From Streptomyces sp. NBC_01306 (GTDB taxonomy: Bacteria; Actinomycetota; Actinomycetes; Streptomycetales; Streptomycetaceae): DNA of 64,000 nt. The translations under genes were made by a program, and so were the position numbers. Positions 44,618-53,516 of this stretch are shown here, in pieces; position 1 is the stretch's first letter, and each line of letters starts with the position of its first letter. The notes below the pieces were generated by a model. That model did not search any database, was not told the origin of the DNA, and saw only the letters and a program-made list of their open reading frames with translations. Location of the stretch: the NCBI RefSeq assembly GCF_026340465.1, contig NZ_JAPEPC010000001.1, forward strand, positions 5,895,001 to 5,959,000, in the 5' to 3' direction.

Positions 44618-44773
44618 CTAGGCCGCGGGCTCGATGCCGCCCTGTATCGCGGCCGCCCACTCCAGCAGCAGGATTTCGTAGTCCTCCGAAGGCCACTCGC
44701 CGTCCGTCTTCTGGGCATCGACGAGCCTGCGGATGGCGTCGTTGGCCTGGGAGGCGGAAGGGGTGGTGGGCAT
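44618..44773 (-). CDS. 51-residue conserved small protein
   Basis: A short frame from CAT at 44773 to TAG at 44618 encodes MPTTPSASQANDAIRRLVDA, then a central EWPSEDYEILLLEWAAAIQ helix. Frame, codon bias (G/C third positions) and a TAGCCT -10 box (44786-44781, minus) ending seven bases before the ATG all support a real, probably leaderless gene. Function unknown. Confidence 0.65.
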   Translation of the reverse strand: MPTTPSASQANDAIRRLVDAQKTDGEWPSEDYEILLLEWAAAIQGGIEPAA

Positions 44774-44895
44774 ACGAACAAGGCTACGGCCTGCCACTGA
44801 CAGTTAACCCTCATCTGCGCGTGGTATCGGTCACGTGTTCCGGGAAAGGACGTGTTGTCCGTCACTGGTACCGGCCGGTAAGGCGTTCGGCGGCC

Positions 44896-45618
44896 TTAAC
44901 GGGCCTTTACGGGGACGGAGTTCGGGCCCGCGGGGTTGCCTCCCGGTGGTGCGACGCGGGTCACCTCGGCGCCTTCGCGCACCCCGGCCGGTACTTCGTG
45001 CGGCGCGCCGTGCTGAGCACCGGCCGGCAGGGTTTCGAGCTTCGCGCGGCCGTCCTGGATCGCGTGGTCGAGCGGGAGGCTGCCGTCGCTGACGGCGATG
45101 CAGGTGCCGGCGTCCAGGGTGAGCCGGACACCCGGGTGCTCGGCGGGGCCGTCGCCGTAGAGCGGCTCGCCGCCGTCGGTGCGGACATGGAACACGCCCT
45201 CGTCCATCCGGACCTCGACCACGCCGGGGCCGAGCCCGGCCAGATGCCGGGCCAGCGGAATGGCGAACCAGTGTGCGCGCAGGGCGTCCGTCGGCCGCCG
45301 CTCGGCCAGTGCGGGGCTGCCCCAGTCGGCCAGCGCGGTGAGAACGGGCAGCAGTGCGGCCCCCCGCGCCGTCAGCTCGTACACGGAGGCGGGCGCGGGC
45401 GGCGGCAGCCTGCGCCGGGTCGCAAGACCCTCACGCTCCATGTCCTTGAGCCGTGAGGCCAGCACGTCGGTGCTCACGCCCGGCAGATCGGCGTGGAGGT
45501 CGGTGTAGCGGCGCGGGCCCGCCAGGAGTTCGCGGACGATCAGCAGGGTCCAGCGGTCTCCGACGGCGTCGAGCGCGCGGGCGGCGGCGCAGTACTGGTC
45601 GTAACTTCGGCGTGGCAT
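44896..45618 (-). CDS. HxlR-family regulator with C-terminal sensor-like domain
   Basis: 240 residues. Winged helix at 1-100 (YCAAARALDAVGDRWTLLIVREL, YELTARGAALLPVLTAL) with the conserved early Cys (C10), followed by about 130 residues resembling an SCP2-like ligand pocket (VRLTLDAGTCIAVSDGSLPL). ATG at 45618, probably leaderless: TAGACT on the minus strand (45631-45626) is seven bases upstream. Divergent from the aminotransferase gene with two matching operators between them. Confidence 0.9.
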   Translation of the reverse strand: MPRRSYDQYCAAARALDAVGDRWTLLIVRELLAGPRRYTDLHADLPGVSTDVLASRLKDMEREGLATRRRLPPPAPASVYELTARGAALLPVLTALADWGSPALAERRPTDALRAHWFAIPLARHLAGLGPGVVEVRMDEGVFHVRTDGGEPLYGDGPAEHPGVRLTLDAGTCIAVSDGSLPLDHAIQDGRAKLETLPAGAQHGAPHEVPAGVREGAEVTRVAPPGGNPAGPNSVPVKAR

Positions 45619-45640
45619 GTACCGCAGTCTAGACAGAAAG

Positions 45641-45674
45641 TTGGACTTTCCAAGCTGCTACTTGGTAAAACCAA
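45641..45674. promoter_or_regulatory. Paired TTGG-N5-CCAA operators
   Basis: Site 1 TTGGACTTTCCAA (45641-45653) and site 2 TTGGTAAAACCAA (45662-45674), the latter extended to ACTTGGT-AAA-ACCAAGT. Centres are 21 bases apart, two helical turns. Site 1 overlaps the hxlR -35 region; both sites overlap the likely aminotransferase promoter. Confidence 0.7.
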
Positions 45675-45706
45675 GTGAAGCAAGTGAGACCTGGGAGGGC
45701 CACGGC

Positions 45707-46918
45707 ATGGAGTTCCGCCAGTCGAACAAATTGAGTGAGGTCTGCTACGAGATCCGGGGCCCGGTGATCGAGCAGGCCAACGCACTGGAGGAAGCCGGGC
45801 ACAGTGTGCTGCGCCTGAACACCGGTAACCCCGCGCTCTTCGGTTTCGAGGCGCCGGAGGAGATCGTCCAGGACATGATCAGGATGCTGCCCCAGGCGCA
45901 CGGCTACACGGACTCGCGGGGCATTCTCTCGGCGCGGCGTGCCGTGGCCCAGCGCTACCAGGCGCGCGGGCTGCCCGATGTCACCGTCGATGACGTCTTC
46001 CTCGGCAACGGGGTCTCCGAACTCATCTCGATGGCGGTCCAGGCGCTCCTGGAGGACGGGGACGAGATTCTCATCCCGGCGCCCGACTTCCCGCTCTGGA
46101 CGGCCGTCACCACGCTGGCCGGCGGGCGGGCGGTGCACTATCTGTGCGACGAGTCGGCGGACTGGTACCCGGACCTCGACGACATGGCCTCGAAGATCAC
46201 CGACCGTACCAAGGCCGTGGTGATCATCAACCCCAACAACCCCACCGGCGCGGTGTATCCGCGTGAGATCGTCGAGGGCGTCCTCGATCTCGCCCGCCGC
46301 CACGGCCTGATGGTCTTCGCCGACGAGATCTACGACCAGATCGTCTACGACGACGCCGTCCACCACTCGGCCGCCGCCCTCGCACCCGATCTGGTCGTCC
46401 TCACCTTCAGCGGTCTGTCCAAGTCGTACCGCGTCGCGGGCTTCCGGTCCGGCTGGCTGGTCGTCACCGGGCCCAAGCAGCACGCGAAGAGCTATCTGGA
46501 GGGGCTGATGATGCTCGCCTCCATGCGGCTGTGCGCCAACGCCCCTGCCCAGTACGCCATTCAGGCCGCGCTGGGCGGCCGCCAGTCCATCAGGGATCTG
46601 ACGGCGCCTGGCGGCCGCCTGCATGAGCAGCGCGACAGGGCGTGGGAGAAGCTCAACGAGATCCCGGGCGTCTCCTGTGTGAAGCCGAAGGGCGCGCTCT
46701 ACGCGTTCCCCCGGCTCGACCCGAAGGTCCACCGGATCCACGACGACGAGAAGTTCGTCCTGGACCTGCTGCTCCGGGAGAAGATCCAGGTGGTGCAGGG
46801 CACCGGCTTCAACTGGCCGCGCCCCGACCACTTCCGGATCCTGACGCTGCCGCACGCCGACGACCTGGACGCGGCGATCAGCCGGATCGGCCGCTTCCTG
46901 GCCGGCTACCGCCAGTGA
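45707..46918 (+). CDS. Class I/II PLP aminotransferase (AlaA-like)
   Basis: 403 residues. N terminus FRQSNKLSEVCYEIRGPVIE is typical of AlaA-type alanine/2-oxo acid transaminases; INPNNPTGAVY, ADEIYDQIVYD, the cofactor Lys in FSGLSKSYRVAGFRSGW and the late FRILTLPHADDL follow. ATG at 45707 with GGGAGGG upstream. Divergent from hxlR, which probably represses it. Confidence 0.92.
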   Translation: MEFRQSNKLSEVCYEIRGPVIEQANALEEAGHSVLRLNTGNPALFGFEAPEEIVQDMIRMLPQAHGYTDSRGILSARRAVAQRYQARGLPDVTVDDVFLGNGVSELISMAVQALLEDGDEILIPAPDFPLWTAVTTLAGGRAVHYLCDESADWYPDLDDMASKITDRTKAVVIINPNNPTGAVYPREIVEGVLDLARRHGLMVFADEIYDQIVYDDAVHHSAAALAPDLVVLTFSGLSKSYRVAGFRSGWLVVTGPKQHAKSYLEGLMMLASMRLCANAPAQYAIQAALGGRQSIRDLTAPGGRLHEQRDRAWEKLNEIPGVSCVKPKGALYAFPRLDPKVHRIHDDEKFVLDLLLREKIQVVQGTGFNWPRPDHFRILTLPHADDLDAAISRIGRFLAGYRQ

Positions 46919-46939
46919 CGCAGGTGCGGGGCCCCGCCG

Positions 46940-48163
46940 CTACAGGGCCTTCGCCGCGGGCTTGACCATGCCCCGGACCGTGCGGGACTTCACGAAGTCG
47001 CCCACCGCCGTCATCTCCCACTCGCCCGAGAACTGCCTGATCAGCTTGGCCATCAGCACCCCCGTCTGCGGCTCGGCGCCGGTCAGGTCGAACCGCACCA
47101 GCTCTTCCCCGCTCGCCGCGTCGATCAGCCTGCAGTACGCCTTGGTCACCTCGGTGAACTTCTGGCCGGTGAAGGAGTTGACCGTGAAGAACAGGGCGGT
47201 GGCCTCGGCGGGGACCCGGCCGAGGTCGACCACGATCACCTCGTCGTCGCCCGCGCCCTCGCCCGTGAGGTTGTCGCCGGAGTGCTTGACCGCGCCGTCG
47301 AGGATCGAGAGCTTGCCGAAGTAGCAGCTGTCGATGTGGTCGCGCTGCGGGCCGAAGGCCATGACCGAGGCGTCGAGGTCGATGTCCTTGCCACGGACGG
47401 CGGGCTCCCAGCCGAGGCCCATCTTCACCCGGGACAGCAGCGGCTTGCCGCCCTTGACCAGCGAGACCGTCTGGTTCTTCCGGAGGCTGACCCGGCCCTT
47501 GTCCAGATTGATCCGCCCGGTGCCGGCGGGCGGGGCCGGGGGCGCGGCGGGGGGTGCCGGCGGGGCAGCGACGGCGACCCGGGGATCCACCGGCGGCGCG
47601 GCCGGCATCGGCGGGGCCGCCGGGGCCGCGGCGGGTGCCGGTGCGGCCGCCGGTGCGGCCGGCTCCTCGACCGACACACCGAAGTCCGTCGCGATACCGG
47701 CCAGGCCGTTCGCATACCCCTGGCCCACGGCGCGCACCTTCCACGCGCCGTTGCGGAGGTAGATCTCCACGATCACCAGCGCGGTCTCGGTGCCGAGCCG
47801 GGGCGGGGTGAAGGACGCCAGGACGCTGCCGTCGTCGGCCGAGCGGACGGTGGCCGTCGGCTCGATGCCCTGGAACGTCTGGCCCGCCGCGTCCGGGCTC
47901 GCGGTGATCACGATCTTTTCGATGCCCGCGGGGACGGCCGCCGTGTCCACCACGATCGCGTCCGGCGCCGAACCGCCGCCGGAGCGGTGGCCGACGCCGG
48001 GGCCCGACGGCTGGTTGTAGAAGATGAAGTCGTCGTCCGAGCGCACCTTGCCGTCGGCGGTGAGCAGCAGGCCCGACACGTCGAGCCGCACCGGAGCCGC
48101 CACATCCACCGCGACGCGGGAGATCGGGAGCGGGATGTTCGAGCCTGGGGTCATTACGGTCAT
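46940..48163 (-). CDS. Double TerD-domain protein
   Basis: 407 residues: TerD domain 1 (about 15-185, SDDDFIFYNQPSGPGVGHRS, LVIVEIYLRNGAWKVRAVGQGY), a Pro/Ala linker of about 65 residues, then TerD domain 2 (about 250-400, DIDLDASVMAFG, VIVVDLGRVPAEATALFFTVNSFTG). TerD domains bind calcium and belong to tellurite/stress-response systems common and multiple in streptomycetes. No other ter genes are adjacent here. ATG at 48163; an in-frame ATG at 48154 is possible. Confidence 0.9.
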   Translation of the reverse strand: MTVMTPGSNIPLPISRVAVDVAAPVRLDVSGLLLTADGKVRSDDDFIFYNQPSGPGVGHRSGGGSAPDAIVVDTAAVPAGIEKIVITASPDAAGQTFQGIEPTATVRSADDGSVLASFTPPRLGTETALVIVEIYLRNGAWKVRAVGQGYANGLAGIATDFGVSVEEPAAPAAAPAPAAAPAAPPMPAAPPVDPRVAVAAPPAPPAAPPAPPAGTGRINLDKGRVSLRKNQTVSLVKGGKPLLSRVKMGLGWEPAVRGKDIDLDASVMAFGPQRDHIDSCYFGKLSILDGAVKHSGDNLTGEGAGDDEVIVVDLGRVPAEATALFFTVNSFTGQKFTEVTKAYCRLIDAASGEELVRFDLTGAEPQTGVLMAKLIRQFSGEWEMTAVGDFVKSRTVRGMVKPAAKAL

Positions 48164-48286
48164 GTCCGGAGGAACGAGCGGCAGGGCTTTACGGTTCCTT
48201 GAATCTTTCCCGGCTCTCCGACGGCCGTCCCGGGCTCCCGGGCCTCCACCCGTAAGGCAAGCCCCGTACGTTCCTCCGCTCCCGGG

Positions 48287-49285
48287 TCACTTCCCCGGCA
48301 GCACCACGATCTTCCGGCCGATGCCCGCCTTGAAGCGGTCCAGCGCCGCCGGATAGCTCTCCAGCGGAAGCCGGTCGCTGATGAAGACCGCCGGGTCCAG
48401 CACCCCGGCGGCGAACAGTTCGGCCGCCCGCTCGTAGCTGTGCAGCACCGCCATCGAACCGGTGATCGTGATCTCCTGGTTGTAGATCCGGTACGGGTCG
48501 ATCGTCGCCCGGGTCGCGTAGTCGGCGACACCGAACTGCAGATACGTCCCGGCCTTCGCCACCCGCCCCAGACCGTCCTGGATCGCGGCCGCGTTGCCGG
48601 TCGCGTCGATGACCACGTCCCAGCCCCGCCCGGCCCGGTCCAGCTCGTCCGCGCCGCCCGCCGCGGCGGAGCAGCCCAGGGCGCGGGCGGTGGTGAGCCG
48701 CTCCTCGTTGATGTCGACCATGTCCACACTGGCCGCGCCGGTCCGCTTGGCCAGCTCCAGCATCATCAGCCCCATCGTCCCGGAGCCGTAGATCAGCACA
48801 TGCGAGCCGAGCCGGCTGTTCAGCACGTCGTAGCCGCGTACCGCGCAGGACAGCGGTTCGATCAGGGCCGCGTCCTCGGTCCGTACGTGGTCGGGCAGTT
48901 TCACGCAGTTGGCGGCGGGCGCCACCGCGTACTCGGCGGCGCCGCCCGCGGTGGTCACCCCGATCGCCGCCCACTTCTCGCACATGTTGTTGTGGCCGAG
49001 ACGGCAGTAGCGGCACTCGAAGCAGTACAGGGACGGGTCCACGGCCACCCGGTCGCCCGCGGCCAGCGAGGTGACATCGGAGCCCAGCGCCACGACCGTC
49101 CCCGCGAACTCATGGCCGGGCACCACCGGCAGGGTGGGTGCGAACTCGCCCTGGAGGATGTGCAGATCGGTGCCGCACAGCCCGCACGCGGCCACTTCGA
49201 CGATCACGTCGCGCGGCCCCGGGGTGGGGTCCGGCACCTCCCCGTACCCGACCTTGCCGACGGCTTCGATGATGGCGGCCTTCAT
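48287..49285 (-). CDS. Zinc-dependent polyol/alcohol dehydrogenase
   Basis: 332 residues, medium-chain dehydrogenase. Catalytic zinc ligands in ACGLCGTDLH and PGHEFAG; structural zinc Cys in CFECRYCRLGHNNMC; NAD loop YGSGTMGLM. The ATG overlaps the permease stop (ATGA), so it is the last gene of the DeoR-controlled importer operon and probably oxidises the imported sugar, polyol or sugar acid. Confidence 0.9.
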   Translation of the reverse strand: MKAAIIEAVGKVGYGEVPDPTPGPRDVIVEVAACGLCGTDLHILQGEFAPTLPVVPGHEFAGTVVALGSDVTSLAAGDRVAVDPSLYCFECRYCRLGHNNMCEKWAAIGVTTAGGAAEYAVAPAANCVKLPDHVRTEDAALIEPLSCAVRGYDVLNSRLGSHVLIYGSGTMGLMMLELAKRTGAASVDMVDINEERLTTARALGCSAAAGGADELDRAGRGWDVVIDATGNAAAIQDGLGRVAKAGTYLQFGVADYATRATIDPYRIYNQEITITGSMAVLHSYERAAELFAAGVLDPAVFISDRLPLESYPAALDRFKAGIGRKIVVLPGK

Positions 49286-50139
49286 TTCACGGCTCCCAGC
49301 GAAAGGCCCTGGACCAGCTTGTCCTGGGCGGCGAACCCCGCGGCGAGCACCGGCAGGGAGACGACGAGCGACGCGGCGCACACCTTCGCCAGGAACAGGC
49401 CCTGGCTGGTGATGAAGCCGGTCAGGAAGACGGGCGCGGTCTCGGCGACGACGCCCGTGAGCACCCGCGCGAACAGCAGCTCGTTCCAGCTGAAGATGAA
49501 GCAGATCAGCGCGGTGGCGGCGATTCCCGGCATGGAGATCGGGGCGACGATCCGGGTGAGGATCACCGGCAGCCTGGCGCCGTCGACCCGCGCCGCCTCG
49601 ATGACCGCCACCGGCACCTCCGCCAGGAAGGACTGCATCATCCACACCGCGATCGGCAGGTTCATCGAGGTGTAGAGGATGACCAGCATCCAGATGTTGT
49701 CGAGCATCCCGGTGTTCTTGGCGAACAGATAGACCGGCAGCAGCCCGGCGACCACCGGGAGCATCTTCGTGGAGAGGAAGAAGAACAGGACGTCGGTCCA
49801 CTTCTTCACCGGCCGGATCGAGAGCGCGTACGCGGCGGGCAGCGCAAGCACCAGCACACAGAGCGTCGAGACGACCGAGGCCACGGCCGAGTTGGCCAGC
49901 GCGGGCCAGGGGCTCGCGCCGCCGCCCGCGCCGAAGAAGTCGCGGTAGCCGTCCAGGGTGAGCGAGGCGGCGAGCGACGGCGGGTTGGTGGCCGCGTCGG
50001 TCTCCGCGTGGAAGGAGGTCAGCGCCATCCACGCGATCGGCAGGAAGAAGAGGATCCCGGCGAGCCAGGCCGTCAGGCCCAGCAGTGCGCCCCCGGTACG
50101 GGCGGCGCCCCGGGGCGCCGCCGTGTCTGCGGATTTCAT
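49282..50139 (-). CDS. Carbohydrate ABC importer permease 2
   Basis: 285 residues, about six membrane segments, MalG/SmoG type. The ATPase-docking loop is EAARVDGARLPVILTRIVAPISMPG. ATG at 50139 overlaps the first permease gene. Confidence 0.93.
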   Translation of the reverse strand: MKSADTAAPRGAARTGGALLGLTAWLAGILFFLPIAWMALTSFHAETDAATNPPSLAASLTLDGYRDFFGAGGGASPWPALANSAVASVVSTLCVLVLALPAAYALSIRPVKKWTDVLFFFLSTKMLPVVAGLLPVYLFAKNTGMLDNIWMLVILYTSMNLPIAVWMMQSFLAEVPVAVIEAARVDGARLPVILTRIVAPISMPGIAATALICFIFSWNELLFARVLTGVVAETAPVFLTGFITSQGLFLAKVCAASLVVSLPVLAAGFAAQDKLVQGLSLGAVK

Positions 50140-51089
50140 GCGCGTGATGCCTCCTCGCTGAAGAGGGACGAGACCACGCGGAGCGCGAAGGTCGCGATGA
50201 TGATCGTGCCGATGACGACCAGGACCCCGGCGGCGGACGCCAGACCGTTCTCGTGCGCCTGGTAGAAGGCCTGGTAGACGGTGTACGGAAGGTTCGCCGT
50301 GCCCAGGCCGCCCGAGGTGATGGTGAAGACGGCGTCGAAGTTCTGCACGATGTAGATCGAGCCGAGCAGCGCGCCCAGTTCCAGATAGCGCCGCAGATGG
50401 GGCAGCGTCAGATGGCGAAAGATCTGCCAGCTGCCCGCGCCGTCGATCCGCGCCGCCTCGATCAGCTCCGGTGAGCGGCTCTGCAGCCCGGCCAGCAGGA
50501 TCAGCATCATGAACGGCGTCCACTGCCAGATCAGCGCCGCCTCGACCGCGAGCAGCGGGGTGTTCGACACCCAGTCGGGCTGCGGCGCGCCCCCGCCGCC
50601 CACCCAGTGCAGCAGCCCGTTGAAGAGCCCGTACTCCGGGTTGTAGAGCACATGCTTCCAGAGCAGCGCGGCCGCCACCGGGACCAGCAGGAACGGCGCG
50701 ATCAGCAGCGTACGGACGAACCCACGGCCCTTGAAGCGGCGGTCGAGCAGCAGCGCGAGGACGAGCCCGAGCACCAGGCTGACGAGCACCACAGCGACCG
50801 TCAGCAGCACCGTGGTGAGGACCGACTTGCGCAGATCCGGGTCGGTGAGCACATCGGAGTAGTTGGCGAAACCGGTGAAGTGCCGGGCCTTCGGATAGAG
50901 CGCGTTCCAGTTGAAGAAGGAGATCACCACGGTTGCCACGAAGGGCAGTTGGGTGACCACGATCATGAAGATCAGAGCCGGCAGCAGCGGGGCCCGGGTG
51001 GCCCAGGCGCGCAGCCGGCTGCCCGGCGGGGCTGTTGGACCGGGAGGGGACGCCGCGCGGACCGCGGCCGGAGCGGTGGTGGCTGTCAT
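50136..51089 (-). CDS. Carbohydrate ABC importer permease 1
   Basis: 317 residues, MalF/SmoF type, with docking loop EAARIDGAGSWQIFRHLTLPHL. ATG at 51089 overlaps the binding-protein stop. No ATPase gene accompanies this transporter; streptomycete importers often share one ATPase (MsiK) encoded elsewhere. Confidence 0.93.
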   Translation of the reverse strand: MTATTAPAAVRAASPPGPTAPPGSRLRAWATRAPLLPALIFMIVVTQLPFVATVVISFFNWNALYPKARHFTGFANYSDVLTDPDLRKSVLTTVLLTVAVVLVSLVLGLVLALLLDRRFKGRGFVRTLLIAPFLLVPVAAALLWKHVLYNPEYGLFNGLLHWVGGGGAPQPDWVSNTPLLAVEAALIWQWTPFMMLILLAGLQSRSPELIEAARIDGAGSWQIFRHLTLPHLRRYLELGALLGSIYIVQNFDAVFTITSGGLGTANLPYTVYQAFYQAHENGLASAAGVLVVIGTIIIATFALRVVSSLFSEEASRA

Positions 51090-52453
51090 CGTCCCTCGTA
51101 CTCCTTCGCGATCTTCGCGGCGAGCCGCTGGGATGCGGCGATGGCCGAATCGACGGACTTGCGCCCGGCGATGGCGGCGCTGATCTCCTGGGAGACCTTG
51201 GTGCCGAGGTCCGTGAACTCGGGGATGCCGACGAACTGGATTCCGGGCGCGGGGCGCGGCTGGACCCCCGGGTTGCCGGGCTTGGCACTTCTGATGGCGT
51301 TGAGCGTGACGTCCCCGAACGCGGCGGACGCCTTGCGGTAGGAGGGGTCGGCGTAGGTGGACGCGCGTTTCCCGGCCGGGGCGTCGGACCAGCCGGTCTC
51401 CTTGCCGACGAGCTGCTCGTACTGCTTGCCCGAAGCCCAGGAGATGAACTTCCAGGCCTTGTCCGGGTTGCGGGAGGTCTTCTGGATGCCCCAGGCCCAG
51501 GTGTAGAGCCACCCGGAGTTGTCCGTCTTCTCGACCGGCGCGGGTGCGTAGCCGATCTTGCCCTTGACCGGGGACTTGGCCGACTCCAGCGAGCCGGCGG
51601 CGGAGGTCGCGTCGTACCACATGGCGGTCTTCGACTGGGTGAGGTCGTTGAGGCACTCGGCGAACCCGGACTGCGCGGCCCCCGACTCGCCGTGCTGACG
51701 CACCAGTTGGACGTAGAAGTTGACGGCCTGCTTGAAGGCGGGGGCATCGAGCCGGGCCTTCCAGTCCTTGTCGAACCAGGTCCCGCCGAAGGTGTTGACC
51801 ACGGTGGTCAGCGGCGCGATCAGCTCGCCCCAGCCGGGCAGGCCGCGCAGACAGATGCCCTTCATCCCCGGTTTCGCGCCGTCGGCCTTAGCGGCCAGAT
51901 CGGCGACCTGCTGCCAGGTGGGGTGGGCGGGCATGGTCAGGTGCTTCTGCGCGAAGACGTCCTTGCGGTACATCAGCATGGACGACTCGCCGTAGAAGGG
52001 CTCGCCGTAGAGCTTCTTGTCGTCCCCGGTGAGCGATTGCCGCAGCGCGGGCAGGATGTCCTTCTGGTCGAACGCGGTGTCCTTGGCCGTGTACGGGCCG
52101 AGGTCGTGCAGCCAGCCGTTCCTGGCGTAGATCGGGATCTCGTAGTTGCTCAGCGTCGCGACGTCGTACTGGCCCGCCTGGTTGGCGAAGTCCTGGCTGA
52201 TCTTGTCGCGTACGTCGTTCTCGGGCAGCACGGTGAAGTTCACCTTGATGCCCGTCTCGCGGGTGAAGTGGGCGGCGGTGAGCTTCTGCAACTCCGTCAT
52301 CTGCGGGTTGTTGACCATCAGCACATTGATCGAGTCCCCGCCGGACCCGCTTCCTCCGGCGCCGGTCCAGCAGCCGGACAGGCTGATGAGCAGCGCCCCC
52401 GATGCGGCCTGCGCGAGCAGTGCGCGCGGCCTCCGTCGGCTCGGGCTTCGCAT
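51086..52453 (-). CDS. Carbohydrate ABC importer binding lipoprotein
   Basis: 455 residues. Lipobox LISLSGC near residue 28; family-1 extracellular binding protein (GDSINVLMVNNPQMTELQKL, WLYTWAWGIQKTSRNPDKAW). The sequence looks like the polyol/mannitol-type SmoE group, but neighbouring uronate genes make a sugar acid equally likely. GAGGAG seven bases before the ATG. Confidence 0.9.
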   Translation of the reverse strand: MRSPSRRRPRALLAQAASGALLISLSGCWTGAGGSGSGGDSINVLMVNNPQMTELQKLTAAHFTRETGIKVNFTVLPENDVRDKISQDFANQAGQYDVATLSNYEIPIYARNGWLHDLGPYTAKDTAFDQKDILPALRQSLTGDDKKLYGEPFYGESSMLMYRKDVFAQKHLTMPAHPTWQQVADLAAKADGAKPGMKGICLRGLPGWGELIAPLTTVVNTFGGTWFDKDWKARLDAPAFKQAVNFYVQLVRQHGESGAAQSGFAECLNDLTQSKTAMWYDATSAAGSLESAKSPVKGKIGYAPAPVEKTDNSGWLYTWAWGIQKTSRNPDKAWKFISWASGKQYEQLVGKETGWSDAPAGKRASTYADPSYRKASAAFGDVTLNAIRSAKPGNPGVQPRPAPGIQFVGIPEFTDLGTKVSQEISAAIAGRKSVDSAIAASQRLAAKIAKEYEGR

Positions 52454-52494
52454 GGATCGCTCCTCGGGTGGGTTTTTGCGTGGACCGGCCGGGC

Positions 52495-53256
52495 TCAGAC
52501 TCGGATGACCTGCGGTCCCAGCAGGGAGTAGCGGTGTGCCTCGGGCGCGGGCAGCAGGGTGCTGGTGACGATGGTTTCGAAGTCGGTGACATGGGCGAAC
52601 CGGCAGAAGCTCGACGCACCGAACTTGGTGTGGTTCCCGGCGAACACCCGGCGCCTGGCGGCCCTGACCGCCTGTGCCTTGACCTCGCCGACCGCCGGGT
52701 CGGGGGTGGTCAGACCGTGTTCGCGGGAGATCCCGTTGGCACCGATGAAAGCCAGGTCGATGACGAACCCGGACAGCATCCGGGTCGTCCAGTGGTCGAC
52801 GGTGGCCAGGGTGCCCGAGCGCAGCCGGCCGCCGAGCAGCAGGACCGTCGTGCGCTCGGCCAGCGCCAGTGCCCCCGCCGTCACCAGGGAGGCGGTGACC
52901 ACGGTCAGCGGGCGGTCGTGCGGCAGGCATTCGGCGATCAGCTGCGGGGTGAACCCCTCGTCGATGAAGACCGTTTCGGCGTCGCCGAGCAGCTGGGCCG
53001 CCGCCTCGGCGATCCGCCGCTTCTCCGGTACGTGCATCGTCGTCCGGAAGTCCAGGGTGGTCTCGAAGCCCGCGCTCTCCACCGGGTAGGCGCCGCCGTG
53101 CGTCCGCCGCACCAGCCCGTGGTCCTCCAGCGCGCGCAGATCGCGGCGCACGGTCTCCTTGGCCACGCCCAGCCGTGCGGACAGCTCGGTGACATCGACC
53201 GAGCCCGCTTTCCGGGCGGACCGGACGATCTCCCTCCGGCGCTGCTCCGCGCTCAC
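52495..53256 (-). CDS. DeoR-family sugar-operon regulator
   Basis: 253 residues. Helix-turn-helix VDVTELSARLGVAKETVRRDLRAL, then the family marker LVRRTHGGA, and a sugar-phosphate sensor domain (FIDEGFTPQLIAECLP, LLGGRLRSGTLATV, DLAFIGANGIS). Two GTG starts compete: 53256 (spacing ten from AGGAGG) and 53262 (spacing four); the first matches family N termini. First gene of the importer operon, 41 bases before the binding protein. Confidence 0.92.
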   Translation of the reverse strand: MSAEQRRREIVRSARKAGSVDVTELSARLGVAKETVRRDLRALEDHGLVRRTHGGAYPVESAGFETTLDFRTTMHVPEKRRIAEAAAQLLGDAETVFIDEGFTPQLIAECLPHDRPLTVVTASLVTAGALALAERTTVLLLGGRLRSGTLATVDHWTTRMLSGFVIDLAFIGANGISREHGLTTPDPAVGEVKAQAVRAARRRVFAGNHTKFGASSFCRFAHVTDFETIVTSTLLPAPEAHRYSLLGPQVIRV

Positions 53257-53347
53257 TGACACTGGACCTCCTCGGATTCGGCCGGCCGAGTGGGGCGCCG
53301 GCCGTGTGGAGATTTGTACAGCCGCCCCGCTGGTGTGAACAGGGCAG

Positions 53348-53383
53348 GAACGGGCCTGATCACGCCCGTTTCTGCCCGTTTCC
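53348..53383. promoter_or_regulatory. Candidate DeoR operator: three GAA(A)CGGGC half-sites
   Basis: Read on the minus strand, GAAACGGGC occurs twice in tandem at ten-base spacing (53383-53365) and a third copy, GAACGGGC, lies inverted on the plus strand (53348-53355). The cluster ends about 90 bases before the deoR start. Confidence 0.5.
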
Positions 53384-53438
53384 ATGAAGGGTGACACCGC
53401 ACCCACCTGGGGTGGCGTGCCCGTCCGGGCATGACAAA

Positions 53439-53463
53439 GGCCCGTCCGGCGTACGGACGGGCC
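53439..53463. terminator. Terminator between udh and the deoR leader
   Basis: GGCCCGTCCG and CGGACGGGCC, ten-base perfect stem, loop GCGTA, 54 bases beyond the udh stop on the minus strand. Confidence 0.7.
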
Positions 53464-53516
53464 CGTTCACTGCCCGGATGCGGGCGCCCGCTGTGCGGTT
53501 GACCGGCGCGGGCCGG

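Noticed and set aside
50140..51747. In-frame extension of the second permease (49282-50139) upstream through the first permease gene
   Set aside because: The open frame simply continues out of phase through the neighbouring gene; the ATG at 50139 gives the normal permease length and a 4-base overlap.
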